The notes under the pieces: model-generated
Databases searched by the model: none
The model's input: the letters and a program-made list of their open reading frames with translations, nothing else
Told to the model about the DNA's origin: nothing
Position numbers and translations under genes: made by a program
Source of the DNA: Porphyra umbilicalis
Lineage: Eukaryota; Rhodophyta; Bangiophyceae; Bangiales; Bangiaceae
Direction of reading: 5' to 3'
DNA length: 64,000 nt
Assembly: GCA_002049455.2 (NCBI GenBank)
Contig: KV918912.1
Span: 1 to 64,000 of the forward strand
In this document: piece after piece, positions 11,845-22,009 of the stretch
How positions within the stretch are numbered: the first letter of the stretch is position 1
Layout: every line of letters begins with the position of its first letter

Positions 11845-12165
11845 GAGGGACGCGAGGCGTGACTACGCTGCTTTGGCCTTGCGCAGTCTTGCACTCGACA
11901 GCAGCAGGGTGTGTCCGGCTGGATGCATATGAACAGCGCGTCTGACCAATGAGCATGCGGATCGCTGACACGAAAATCGGATGTGGCCGCACGATTCTGC
12001 CGCTGCGCGACGGGCGCTATCGTACGTGACCCCTGCCGGGTCTCGGCAGACTCGCAAGCCCGGCCACCCGACCGCCGCAGGCGGCCGCGTGGGAGCCCGC
12101 CCTGCGTCACGGTGACTGGCGGACACCACGCGGCCGCCTCAGAGGCAGACACCACGCGGCCGCCT
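11300..12165. repeat. GCGGCCGC octamer cluster
   Basis: Thirteen GCGGCCGC octamers lie in about 870 bp (near 11302, 11315, 11564, 11576, 11630, 11700, 11740, 11764, 11790, 11803, 12080, 12130 and 12156). Four more lie just upstream (9906, 10143, 10155, 10909), together with three tandem copies of GCGGCCGTGA near 10095. Part of the excess comes from Ala-rich coding, since the palindrome reads Ala-Ala on both strands, but it extends beyond the Ala-rich frames. Confidence 0.8.
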
Positions 12166-12900
12166 CACAGGCGCTTCAGAACAAGAATGCTCCAGTGTCC
12201 ATCGAGGCGAAAGCGCCACCAGATTGCATGCACGCTGTACGTCTGCCGGCTGAACGGACCAATGAGAGACCTACAAATCACTGCTCTCGGTCGCGAGATG
12301 CGACAGCGCCGCAAGATGATGCGAGATACTGCCAACGTGTCTCCGACATTTGTGCGTTTCACCACGTCGTGTCTACTCGATCGCAAGATTTTGCAGCCAT
12401 TTGAAGCCCATCGCGCTGCGTGTCTCACTTGACCGTCTTATTTGCTGACGATTGGGGTCCAGATCAGAGTGATCGCGAGGTCGATCGATGGCCTGTTTGC
12501 TTGAAATGTAGCACTGGACTGTCGGAATGTGGACATCTCACGGGAAAGCCGCTCGCACGCACCAGTTCGCAGGTCGACAACCCAGCAACGTCACCTTCTC
12601 CGTTTCCCATACACTGCGATCTGCCGACAGAAGAAAACAAGTACTCTCGATCCGAGCGGAGCGGGTTCGCAGAGCCTGCGCATATCGCTGCCGAAACGCT
12701 TTTGGCCACTCATAGGCGCACACGTTGCGCTCTTAAACGGTTCGCAGATCGTTCGCAACCGACGTTGTTGGGTGTGCTCTGAGTGGCAGGAGCCACACTG
12801 GTTCCGACTGCCGCGCTGTCGCTTCGTGTTGTCTCGCAGAGCACCAATTTGTTTTTACTGCCAATCTGCTAAGTCGCCTTATCAGCTGATGTATGGCCAT

Positions 12901-12954
12901 ACAGTCGTTCCACAAAAAATCTAGCACTCGGCCGAGACCAATAGTACCATCAAC
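12901..12954 (-). repeat. Dispersed repeat R1 block a, copy 2
   Basis: Reverse complement of the 27721-27788 block: CAGTCGTTCCACAAAAAA, CTAGCACTCGGCCGAG and AATAGTACCATC match nearly base for base. It lies about 120 bp outside the right end of the Harbinger element and begins an R1 copy that runs to about 14260. Confidence 0.7.
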
Positions 12955-13330
12955 AAGATCCAGGATTGGCAGACACGTGGAAAAGAGCAGGGCAACATAT
13001 GCCGATAATCTCGGGGTGATCGAACGTGGCCCACACAGCATCATTGCTGCACCTGCGCGCACGCCGACCCTTCCTTGAGAGCCACTGCCAGCACCCCTCG
13101 AGTGCCCCCTCAGTGTGTCACGGAGCCAATGGGCCAACTCGTTTACACCAAACCCGACCTCGGGTCAGAGACCGCCAGATTCGACAACAACCCGTCCTCT
13201 CGATGAGAGGCCCTCGTCGTATTCAAATACTTAGTTCCCGATCCGGACAGGTCCAACATTTTAGTCTTCATGAATCGAAGCCAACCAAGTGACGAGCCTC
13301 GAATTGGACATGTGAAAATACGAAACCGTT

Positions 13331-13480
13331 CAGTATCGATCACGATCTGTATTGGATCCGATCGTCGGCTTGCCGCGCAGCCCGGATTTGGGGAAGATTC
13401 CGATCGTTGCCATCCGCCACCTGTTGGAACCGGCGTCGGTGTCGGCCGCGTTCGAATGCCGCAGGCGCGCGAAAATGTGA
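13331..13480 (-). repeat. Dispersed repeat R1 block c, copy 2
   Basis: Inverted homology with 26838-27000. The reverse complement shares ATTCGAACGCGGC, GGTGGCGGATGGCAACGAT and CGATCGGAATC with that locus. Blocks a, c and the minisatellite occur in the same order and relative orientation in both loci, so 12.90-14.26 kb and 26.66-27.79 kb are two colinear copies of one repeat, inverted relative to each other. A short frame runs through both copies, but no protein family is recognised. Confidence 0.65.
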
Positions 13481-13611
13481 CCGATTGCGCGTGGCAGCTC
13501 TCTGCCGTTGCGGTCGGCATCTGTTAGCATCGCAGCAGTGCAGCCCCGCGGCCCGGATGGCCTTTTTCAACGACTCGTGCCAGTGGGCTTCCATGAACCA
13601 TAACCCCGCCG

Positions 13612-14260
13612 CATCGTGCATGCCCCAAAATAGCACTGGTTCCGACGCGCAGGAGGTTGCTGGATCCAGGCATTCGCCCCGCCCTCCCCCCCCCCCATCG
13701 TGACCAAAATTGGCAGGGTCTCCGACGGACAGGGCGACTTTGAGGCCAGGCGCCTGTCGCGCCTCTTCCCCCCCCCCTCGCATGGACCCAAATCGCTGGT
13801 GTTTTCCACGCACAGGACACGTCCGGGGCCAGGCGCTCATCGCCCCCCCCCCCCCACGAAGGAACCCAAATTGCCAGTGTTTTCCACGCGCAGGACGTGT
13901 CCGGGGCCAGGCGCTCGTCGCGCCCCCCCCCCCCACGAAGGAACCGAAATTGCCAGTGTTTTCCACGCGCAGGACGTGTCGGGGGCCAGGCGCTCGTCGC
14001 GCCCCTCCCCCCCCCCCCGCAAGAACCTAAATTGCCAGTGTTTTCCACGCGCAGGACGTGTCGGCGGCCAGATGCTCGTCGCGCCCCTCCCCCCCCCCTC
14101 GCAGCAACCCAAATTTCCAGTGTTTTCCACGCGCATGACATTTCTGGGGCCAAGCGCTCGTTCCGCCTCTCCTCTCCCCCTCTCTTGGACACCTAAAAAC
14201 GCAGTGTTTACATTGCACAGGCGGCTTCTGGGGCGACGCCCTGGTCGCGCCCCCCACGGC
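13612..14260 (+). repeat. Minisatellite, ~77-bp units with poly-C tracts
   Basis: About eight tandem units of roughly 75-79 bp. Each contains (A)ACCCAAATTGCCAGTGTT, then TTCCACGCGCAGGACGTGTC, GGGGCCAGGCGCTCGTCGCG and a run of 8-13 C. The middle four units are nearly identical and the outer ones diverged, the usual picture of expansion by unequal exchange. Long Gly-rich open frames on the minus strand (for example 13524-14192) are by-products of the repeat. A single inverted unit lies at 26655-26735 and diverged ones at 9530-9960. Confidence 0.9.
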
Positions 14261-14584
14261 CTTCTACGTGCTGTTCTGAGGCATCGTGGGCCACATGCTG
14301 GTGTGCTGCGTTACAGCACCCCACACGGGCAGGGAAGCCTGGCCCGCGGTCGTGTCGGTCGACGATGGTTTCCCCGCCCGATGCGAGATTCATTTTGGTA
14401 CTCCGGCCGCACTGTCTGCCGCGATTTACCGCTTCTCCAATTTCATACGTTTCTGTGTCGGCGACGTCGTAAATCAGTTCGGGTGGCACCACCGTCGTTG
14501 CGCCGTCTCCTTCCCCGGTGAGTCCGATCGTGCGGCCATTTTCCCGCATCGCAGATTGACTGGTCCCCGTACAGTACCGGAACC

Positions 14585-16335
14585 ATGTCATCCAGCGATG
14601 AGATTTCGCCGGTGCGCGCCTGCCCGGCCCCCGCCGGCGCGGGGACGGCAGATGCAGGTCGCGCGCCCGGATGGATTCCGTCGAATTCCAGCCCCGCCGA
14701 GGGGCCGGCCGGGGCGGCTGCCTCCGACGATGGGTCGTCCGCGGGGACTGACGAGGAGGACGAGGCCCACCTTGGTCAGGCGTGCTCGATTTGTGGGTAC
14801 CGCAAGCGGTTTTCGCATGACAAGCACAACGCGAGCACGTGCGGGGCGAGAAGCCGCGAATGCGCTTCCAGTCCGAGCGTGTCGGCCGAGTTCCGGGCCG
14901 AGGTTTGCCCCTGCTCTAACACGACCAAGAAAACGAAATCGTGCCCGAAGTCGGCTGTGTACGTTGTACTTTTCCTGTGGACGTGATATCTGTTTCCTGC
15001 GGGATCTCAGCCTCGTGCTATGCTTGTCGTAAGATCAATCGTTGACAATTAGTAACCTGCGTGTCACTCTCGTGTCTACCTGCTACGAGGTCATTGGCTG
15101 GTTCATTTTCCAGCTGCACGCTGTGTTTCGAGGAGGGCCACCTCCCTCACACTATGTCTTTGACAAAGGCCTTCACGCTGGGACGCACCAAGAATGGTCG
15201 ACTCTCTATCCGTCAAAAGAAGGAGACGCGCTTCGAGCCACGTTTGATGGTATGTCCCAAGACGGAGTCTGTGCACCTGGAGCGCCAGGCGGCGTCAGCA
15301 CGCCGCGCTGCTACGCTGAAAGCGGACAGGCGCGAGGCGGTTGAGGTGCAGAAGCGGGCGGCTCTGCATCCCGATGTCGCCAACGTGAGCCCAGCCGCCC
15401 GGGCGGCAAGCATGGTCCACGTTGCCGACGCGATGACTGGTCCGCATGCCCGTGCGGCACTTGTCACCAACCCGCGTGGTGCGGCCTATCACAGGGCGTA
15501 CGCGGGTGGCATCGGCTCCGGCATGGCCGAAAACGTCGCCTTGCTGTACGCAGGGGCGACGCAGGCCGGTATTGAGTTCGGCGAGTCGGGTTCTACGGAA
15601 GTCCCCAACTCGGATGTTGTTTGGCGAGGGATTCACAAGCGGCTTCAAAAGGCGAGTGCAACTAAAAAGAAGGCCGACGTCGATCGCATCAGTAAACTGC
15701 TGGGCGCGCTGAGTGGCCCTGATGGATCTCCTTGACTGTACGTTGGCCCCTCGCCTCTCCTGTTGAGCCGTCTCTTTCCTCCTCCTCTTTCCCGCATTGT
15801 GATACAGCGAGTTGCAGCGGCACCTTGACACTAACTTGAGGCTCATTGACATCCTGTATAATCGCTCATTTGGTGCTTTCCACTGAACAGAGACGCCCGC
15901 AACCTCCGAGATGAGTCGTCCGGCCGACATGTGGTGGAAGAGTCTCGCGACGCCCCGCCGGCGGCTGGCGGGGCGGGTGGGAGCCAGATGCCGGCCGCCG
16001 GCCTGCCCGGGGGAGCCATTATCGGTGCCGCTGGCGGTGAGCGCACCGATTTCAACCATCTCGGCCCGGCGGAGCTTTCTGACAGCCTTGGCCAGTTCAT
16101 TTACGGACCAAGCCCCTCGGCCGAGCGAGAGAGCCTCGTTTTCAAAGCACGAGCGGGGATGGAGAGCCAATCCGTCCGTGGACACACTGTGTCCGGCTCG
16201 TCTTTGTCAGCGTCTGCTGTGGGCGCGCTCATTTTGTGCAAGTGGGGGAGCGCCGGGCAGGATCATCCATCTATTGAGGACCTTCCTGCGGGCTTGGTTG
16301 ACACGGTCACGCGCTGGGTGTCTTCTCATCGTTGA
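14585..16335 (+). CDS. Cys/His zinc-knuckle family gene, four exons (copy C)
   Basis: Predicted exons 14585-14958, 15114-15737, 15808-15855 and 15891-16335. ATG at 14585 follows AACC. After an acidic Ser/Pro-rich start comes CSICGYRKRFSHDKHNASTC (CxxC...HxxxxC), then a Cys-rich linker. Intron 1 (155 bp, GTACGT...TTTTCCAG) joins SCPKSAV to CTLCFEEGH, giving the second CxxC-x3-GH module and later MVCPKTES. This spliced order matches the uninterrupted paralogue at 28468, which is strong support for the intron. Introns 2 (70 bp, GTACGT) and 3 (35 bp, GTATAA) keep frame and lead to a C-terminal part resembling that of copy A (R-x-G...VRG). One in-frame TGA (15733-15735) lies just before the second donor, so either the protein ends there (330 aa) or the gene is damaged or read through. 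AATAAA follows at 16389. A nucleic-acid-binding role is inference. Confidence 0.6.
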
Positions 16336-16427
16336 GAGTTGGTGTTGGTATCCGTTTGCTCGCCTTTGGTTCGTCTTGTGCCTTTGACAATAAACTTGTC
16401 TTCGCATGCTTTTCTCTTCGTCACCAT

Positions 16428-17516
16428 CTACTCTCGCTCCATCGGCAACGGCTCAAAGGCATCCCTCCAGGGCCCCTCTGGACCTGCCAGCTCCGGCACA
16501 TTCCGGACGGCCTCTAGAAGGCAATGATCAAAGTGCTTGCCAATATTTGCCGCCGACAACGAGATGATAGCTAAGGCGTGGCAGAGGCCGTCGGGCTCCT
16601 CCGGGAAGGAATGATGCATCGTCTTCAGAAGGCTTGACAACCCGCTGAAGACCTCCTCGATAGGTTGAAAATCTGGGCTGTAGGGAGGCAGCCGCAGAGG
16701 GAAGACACCCGCAGCCACAATCCACGCGTCCGCTTCAGCCTTGTGAATGGGTGCGTTGTCTAGTAACAGGACGCACTTTTCGGCTTGAAGCGCCCAGGGC
16801 AGCCCCGGGACAAACTTGTTCATCGTTGGCAGCAGCCCTGCAAGGAATATCAGCCAATCATCCGAGTTCTGCGACGGGGGAGTGGGTGTTGTCTCGCAGT
16901 GGATGACGCCTGTCTCGTACGATACGGCCATCATTGTGGATGTTCGAAGCATGTTCTTTTCGGCGCGGGAAAGGCAGTCATACCGCATCCCACACAGCCA
17001 CCGGCCACGCTTTCGTCGCACGTCTCCTCCGTCCTTGTGCGTCTCGTCAACTGAGACGATGCACCGGAGTGGAATTGAAAGCATAACGCGCGCAAACGCC
17101 ACTCGTCACTCTTGGTCGCGCTTCCTGCACATTCGGTACAGCTTTCGGTAGGTGAAGCCAGTTGCCCGAAGGACGCGGTCCAGCGTCCCAATAGAGGTCT
17201 TGTACGAGGCGCGGTAGCCAGGGAGTGTAGATAGAAAAGCAAAAACGTCCTTTATTTCACCTATCAGCTGCTTGGGGTCCGACAGGATGACGGCATTGAC
17301 GGCTTGAAGGAAGTGCGAGTCGTAGATGACGTTGTCGGCGTGTCGGTTGCGTAAGACCGGGTCTGGCCACCACTCGCCCGACGCGATGTAGGCGGAAATC
17401 CAGCCCTGCACCGTCGCACGGTTGCAGGCGAGGCGCCGCGCGGCCTCCTTCTTGGAGAAGCCCTCAAATAGCACCCAGGAAACCGCCAGCATCCGGGCGG
17501 TGTCATCAAAGACCAT
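16428..17516 (-). CDS. Tc1/IS630-like DDE transposase, one in-frame stop
   Basis: The frame starts at ATG 17516 (MVFDDTARMLAVSW). An N-terminal helix-turn-helix (KKEAARRLACNRATVQGW, then the DPVLRNRHAD region) is followed by the DDE nuclease: CIVSVDETH (first Asp), CVLLLDNAPIH (second Asp) and PPYSPDFQPIEEVF (Glu), with 33 residues between second Asp and Glu by my count. About 362 codons, normal for the family. A single TGA at 17106-17108 interrupts the frame between the DNA-binding and catalytic parts; the frame is open on both sides. It converges on the Cys/His gene, with 92 bp between their 3' ends. No inverted terminal repeats were found by eye, so it is either an eroded element or a former transposase. 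Confidence 0.8.
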
Positions 17517-17689
17517 GGTACCCTGTCCTTGAAGCAGAACACGGAGCGGCGTGTCCACTCGCTCGTATCGTCGACAGCCGGCATCGCCTGTACTAGAATC
17601 CCTATCTACCGAGATACGGCTCAAGATAGCGTTGTGGCCCCCCTTGCTCACATTGGCCAAGTGTGCGGGAGGGCCAGATGCAGGCACGG

Positions 17690-18039
17690 GAAAAGAAGTA
17701 GTCTGCGTGGCCCTGGCAGGTCTCTGTCAAGTGCAATATTCCAGAATGCACTCATTATTCAATCCATCGGGAAGCCGGTGTACTTCAAACGGCCAGCCTC
17801 AGTGCTCGCGTCGGGCCGATCGACACGGAGCCAGCCCGCAGCCAGCCCGTGCCAAGTGGCATGATACGATCTAGTGGAGCTCAGCGATGCTACCCAGGAG
17901 GCTATGGAGCTCCCCGTTGTTTTTTGCATCGAACAGCCACATGAGCTTGATACTCGATTCCATCAAGTCCGCTACCTGGCTTCACGTGGGTCTTTGAGCG
18001 ATCGCAACAGAGAGCCCTGTGAAGAAACCATCGATCTTT
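17690..18039. other. Spacer upstream of the transposase
   Basis: No gene recognised and no terminal repeat or promoter motif identified with confidence. An open plus frame at 17874-18182 has no recognisable domain. Confidence 0.4.
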
Positions 18040-20790
18040 GGTTGCTGCTGCTATTGTACATGGAGCCAAACCTGCCCAACACCACGCTTACCGCATCTCG
18101 TCCAAAACAGAGATCACTCAAGGATGCATGTTGTACACGAATAGGGGTGCGGGCAATCAGTTGCAGGGCGCGCACTGCCTAGGAGTACGTATCGATTTTA
18201 TAGTAGACATGGTCACGCGAGTCTCATGGGAGGGCTCGTACTCGCCGCTAACATGTGTACAGTGCGACCAGTGGCGTGCAGTACATCCAGTGCTCGATAC
18301 GCTGGCTTCGCTCAGTGGCAAACAGCTCGACTATCACAGAAAGACATGTCTGGCCGAGCTGATGCGCCTGGCGGAAAAGAAGCAAGCCGGGCCCGGTACG
18401 CATGAGGAGCCCTAGCGGTTGACGTCGGAGTGTGACATCTGCCAGCAGGTGGCACGGGCTCCCTCTCTGATCCGCGTGACGATGCCCAGCGACAAGCTCA
18501 CCTTCAATCGCTTTGGATACTGGAACCTGATGTTCATTGACGGGTAAGCCATCGTCCATGTGGGCGTTCACGACACGGCGTTTAGCGCCGCGGCCTTCGC
18601 CAAGAGCTAGGAGCTGGACGCCTTCTGGTTTCTCCACAGCTGCATCTGGGAACTCTTATACATTATCCACGCTGAGCAGATGCAAACCGACAAGGTGCTG
18701 CAGTTCAAGCCGCCCACGTGCGCTGCCCTGACGAATTCGGCAGATGCCGTCATGATCCTGTCGGGCGTGGAGTCCCACAACGCGATGGGAATCGGTGAGC
18801 GGCACCACTACCTCCTCAATGGGATCTACCAGCGTGCCCACGCCGAGCTCCTACGGCCAAATTCTGACGTTGGGCTACCGATGGCCGTGTCTTCCATGAA
18901 CAGCACCGCGAAACCGAACGCACTGGTAGTCACCCTCCTTGATTTCGGTGTCATCCAGGGGGTGCCCATGGTGCTGCTAGCTCTCCCCGCGCAACGATAG
19001 AGGCTACTAGCCATGCTCTCGCACGAAAGGAGTTGCTGAGACGCGCCGCCAAGGAGTGCGTGCGACTAACACTGGCGTCGCGCGTGCCTGCCGCGGCGGA
19101 CCGAGCGGTGAGCCCCAGGAAACGGATACTCTTCTGTTGAGATCTCCCCGTCGCCACGTGACAGGGGCCATACCATGTCATCGGCCTGGAGGGAAAGGTC
19201 ATTTGGGTGGCACTTGACGGCCACTTGGTGCAGTTTGCCATCGATAAGGTCAAGGCATACATCATGTCAACGCCCTCGATGGCCACTGAATCGGCAGCCA
19301 AGTCAGTCACTTGCGGCATCTTGGTGCCCACAATCTTGGGGGGAACGAGCCCCGCTGCGCCGTGCGCCACAGTATCAGACCAAGGAATGCAGTAGCCGCT
19401 GGCGCCCCCACGTGCTGCCTCGCCCCCTCTGGTCGCGATTCACGCGGCGCCCCCGGTGCATTACCAAACTCCAACGGCCAACCAAGACCACAGAGCCATG
19501 CTGGACGCGATGATATATGGAGAGGCGCTTCTTGCCTCGGTGCGACCAGGCTGTAGTCTCTCGACCGGCAGCGGCAACAGCCCTCGCCATTGGACGCGGC
19601 ATGTGGCGGACACACTCGGGCCCGCACAACTGTCAGCCGACGCCACTCCGGGCTCAACCTTCGTAAGCGGAGCGTCCCGTTAACCGGAAGACTGTCGTCC
19701 TACCAGCTGTGGGACCAAGATATCACACTGGCCTCTCTACGGAGCAAAGAGGAGTAGACGCATGTGCAGCGCACCATTTTCTTGTACAGGGTGTGCGACG
19801 CCGAAGAGCACCGGAACGCCACGCTGGTGGAACACTTGCCATCTAACCGCGCCCAACTGCAACTTGGCTCGGAGCCCGCCCTGCACTCCAAGAGGCTCCC
19901 AGACGGCATGCTGTCTGGGCTACACGGCCCGTACGGCGACGACTGTCTGATGGGAGGGTACGATCACTTTGAGGTTCTCACCAAGGCCACCATCGTCTGC
20001 AGTCAAGGCGAGGAGCGGGCGCTCGACAACTCCAAGCTCGTCAGTGTCCGAATCTCGCCGGTGACGGGAAAGGACCCGTACTTCACTATCGACCAGGTAG
20101 CGGATGTCTACAAGCTCGAGTTGCTACCTAAGGGGGCTGTCTTCAAGATTTTTGCATCCGCCCAGGCGAGCACGGCATGGCTCGGTCATACACGCCCGGA
20201 CCTCTGTTGCGGAATCAATCTCTAATACCAAGTGTCCCAGCCGATGTCTGTACCGGCCGCCTTGCGGGCGCCTGATACGGTCGTGTGATACACTAAGAAG
20301 AGGCGCGCACTCATTCTCGCCTACCATCAGCTCGACCGCGCGACGCTACGCATACACTCGTAAGCAGACGCATCCTTTACGACGGGCTGGGCCGAGGTGT
20401 CTCATTTGGCTACATCCTGCTCGTCTGAGACACGGCGGGACGCGTACGCCTCACAAGCTTCAGCAGCAGGAAGACGCGTCGTCCAGTCCACCATGGCCGG
20501 AAAAGTCTACGCTTTCTCCACGGCGTTCTAAGAGTCGTACGTCATCCGCTACGACCTGGAGCATCTCTACGGTGGCCTCACACCCTTCTTGGTCTTCGCG
20601 GACAGCAGACAGCTGTTCGACGTCTTGACCAAGGCCACCCACCCATTTTGGTGAAGAGGTTGTTGATCGGCTTTCCTGCCGCCCGGCAGTCATACAACCA
20701 CCTAAAGTTGGCCATCTTTGGCCTCGTGACTCCCGGAAGCACCATTGCCGACGCATTTATCAAGGTCAATGGGTACGGTGCACGTGACGC
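18040..20790 (+). mobile_element. Decayed Ty1/copia-like retroelement
   Basis: Plus-strand pieces in several frames resemble, in order, the copia polyprotein: an integrase zinc/core region (CDICQQVARAP, a DG core segment, SGVESHNAMGIGERHHYLL), a linker, a reverse-transcriptase C-terminal region (KGAVFKIFASAQASTAWLGH) and RNase H (MAGKVYAFSTAF, LVFADSRQLFDVLTKATH). It belongs to a different lineage from the 43-47 kb element, nearer the copia group common in fungi and protists. No LTRs seen. It is broken in many places (more than ten) and clearly old. Confidence 0.65.
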
Positions 20791-21547
20791 TCGACTCCGC
20801 GCGGGCGTCAACCCTACGCCCGCGGTGCAGTTGATCGTCTGCCCGCCGTTGGACCCCCCATGTGCGACCACCGGAAACCCGACAGTGTGAGCGCGCCGAC
20901 AAGTTTGAAACCGGGGAGGGGGCAGGATGCAAGTGTCCCCGGCGAGTTCCGGAGGACTGCCAGACGTGTTATTGGTTTTCTTTGCTTGACAGCACATGGG
21001 AGTCTGGCCAGTTCTCCGAATGACACCCGCGGCGACGCGAGCGCGCCGGGCCTCCGACGGGGGTGGGCGGCTCCGAACGGGGGAAGGGGTGCGTTGAATG
21101 CTTGGAGAGATGCACTGCTGGTAAGTGCCTGGATAGACGGCTGAGCAATCAATGAGTGATAAAAACTATGCTGTTGGTTTGGCGACGGCTTCAACGCGGC
21201 TTCAAAATACGGTCCAGGCGCACGGCTGCACGACCCCGGTTCGTTCCAACTCGCCTATAGGGACCACCCGTCTGGCCTCCCGTTGATGCGGTCGCCTCGA
21301 GACTGCCCTGGCTTCCCGCAATCATGAATGTGAGAAACTAAGGCAATCTGAATCAAGCACTCTACATCTGTCGTCGTCCGGCGTGTGCCGCATCTAGACC
21401 TGCGGAGAGCTGTGTGCAGAAACGAGAGGACCGCGGCTTGCCTCGAATTGTAATGGAGTCCTACAGGCCCACTATACAGATGGCGCGTTGAGCGCAGGCC
21501 AGCGCGAGGGGAGAGCTGCGTCAGTATCCCTGAAGCTCTCGAACACA
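20791..21547. other. Unassigned sequence
   Basis: A 126-codon minus frame (20814-21194) and a 97-codon minus frame (21255-21548) are open but match nothing I know. No element ends seen. Confidence 0.35.
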
Positions 21548-22009
21548 CTACTGTGACGTGCGCTTTCCAGCAGCTGATATTCCAGCCGCCACCATGAGTC
21601 TGTTGCTACTAGTGGCGTGCAATACGACCGGTGCGACAATGGCAGTCTGTGACCAATAGCGATCAACACGAAGAGCTCGAGGCAACAAGAAAAACTCAAG
21701 AGTCGACGTCCCCGTGCCCAGCGAGTGGCCAACGACCGCGACCGCGGTTTCCGTCCGCGCCGAGCGCGCCAGCACCTCGCCCAGTACCGGCAAAGCGAGG
21801 TAAAAGACCACCGCGGCCGCGTTCGTCATCCCCGCGTAGATGGGTCCCCCACCAAGCGTGACGCGGTCGGCGATCAAGTAGAACGCCGCGAAGGACATGG
21901 ACATGGTGCCGCGGATGCCATTGGCGAGCACCTGGCGCTCCGCATCTCCTGCAGCGACGAAAAGGGGATGGATGCCCTCGAGGAAGCTGGCAGGGGCGGC
22001 CGACGCCAT
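21548..22009 (-). CDS. Hypothetical membrane protein or first exon
   Basis: ATG at 22009; 153 codons. Third positions are strongly GC-biased through about residue 100 (clearly more than the competing frames), after which codon choice changes, as if an exon ended there and intronic sequence was being read. The translation has hydrophobic stretches around residues 34-46 (MSMSFAAFYLIAD) and 60-80 (MTNAAAVVFYLALPVLGEVLA), then TAVAVVGHSLGTG. The GHSLG resembles a hydrolase elbow, but the surroundings are not convincing. No family assigned; a multi-pass membrane protein exon is the best reading. Confidence 0.4.
   Translation of the reverse strand: MASAAPASFLEGIHPLFVAAGDAERQVLANGIRGTMSMSFAAFYLIADRVTLGGGPIYAGMTNAAAVVFYLALPVLGEVLARSARTETAVAVVGHSLGTGTSTLEFFLLPRALRVDRYWSQTAIVAPVVLHATSSNRLMVAAGISAAGKRTSQ

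Larger units (their letters stand above)
9091..12782 (+). mobile_element. PIF/Harbinger-like element, TIR to TIR with TSD
   Basis: The termini are 29-bp perfect inverted repeats at 9094-9122 and 12751-12779 (starting GAGCACACCCAACAACG). TGA lies directly outside both (9091-9093 and 12780-12782), a 3-bp TNA-type duplication as PIF/Harbinger transposons make. Subterminal TGCGAACC/GGTTCGCA words recur at both ends (about 9113-9350 and 12550-12760). Inside, in order: G10-tract minisatellite units (9530-9960), a transposase N-terminal frame (10195-10818), A-rich runs (about 11125-11155), and a block of GCGGCCGC octamers (11300-12165) carrying a possible minus-strand ORF. The catalytic domain is not found, so the copy looks non-autonomous through internal loss. 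Identification rests on termini, duplication length and transposase resemblance together. Confidence 0.85.

Noticed and set aside
13524-14192. Gly-rich minus-strand ORFs as genes
   Set aside because: They translate a ~77-bp poly-C minisatellite and change frame with tract length.
13612-14260. Possible CRISPR array
   Set aside because: Units are contiguous and fully similar with homopolymer tracts; there are no unique spacers and the context is eukaryotic.
15873-15892. A 20-nt intron in copy C instead of the 35-nt one
   Set aside because: The 35-bp interval 15856-15890 has a better donor (GTATAA) and acceptor and gives the same downstream frame.
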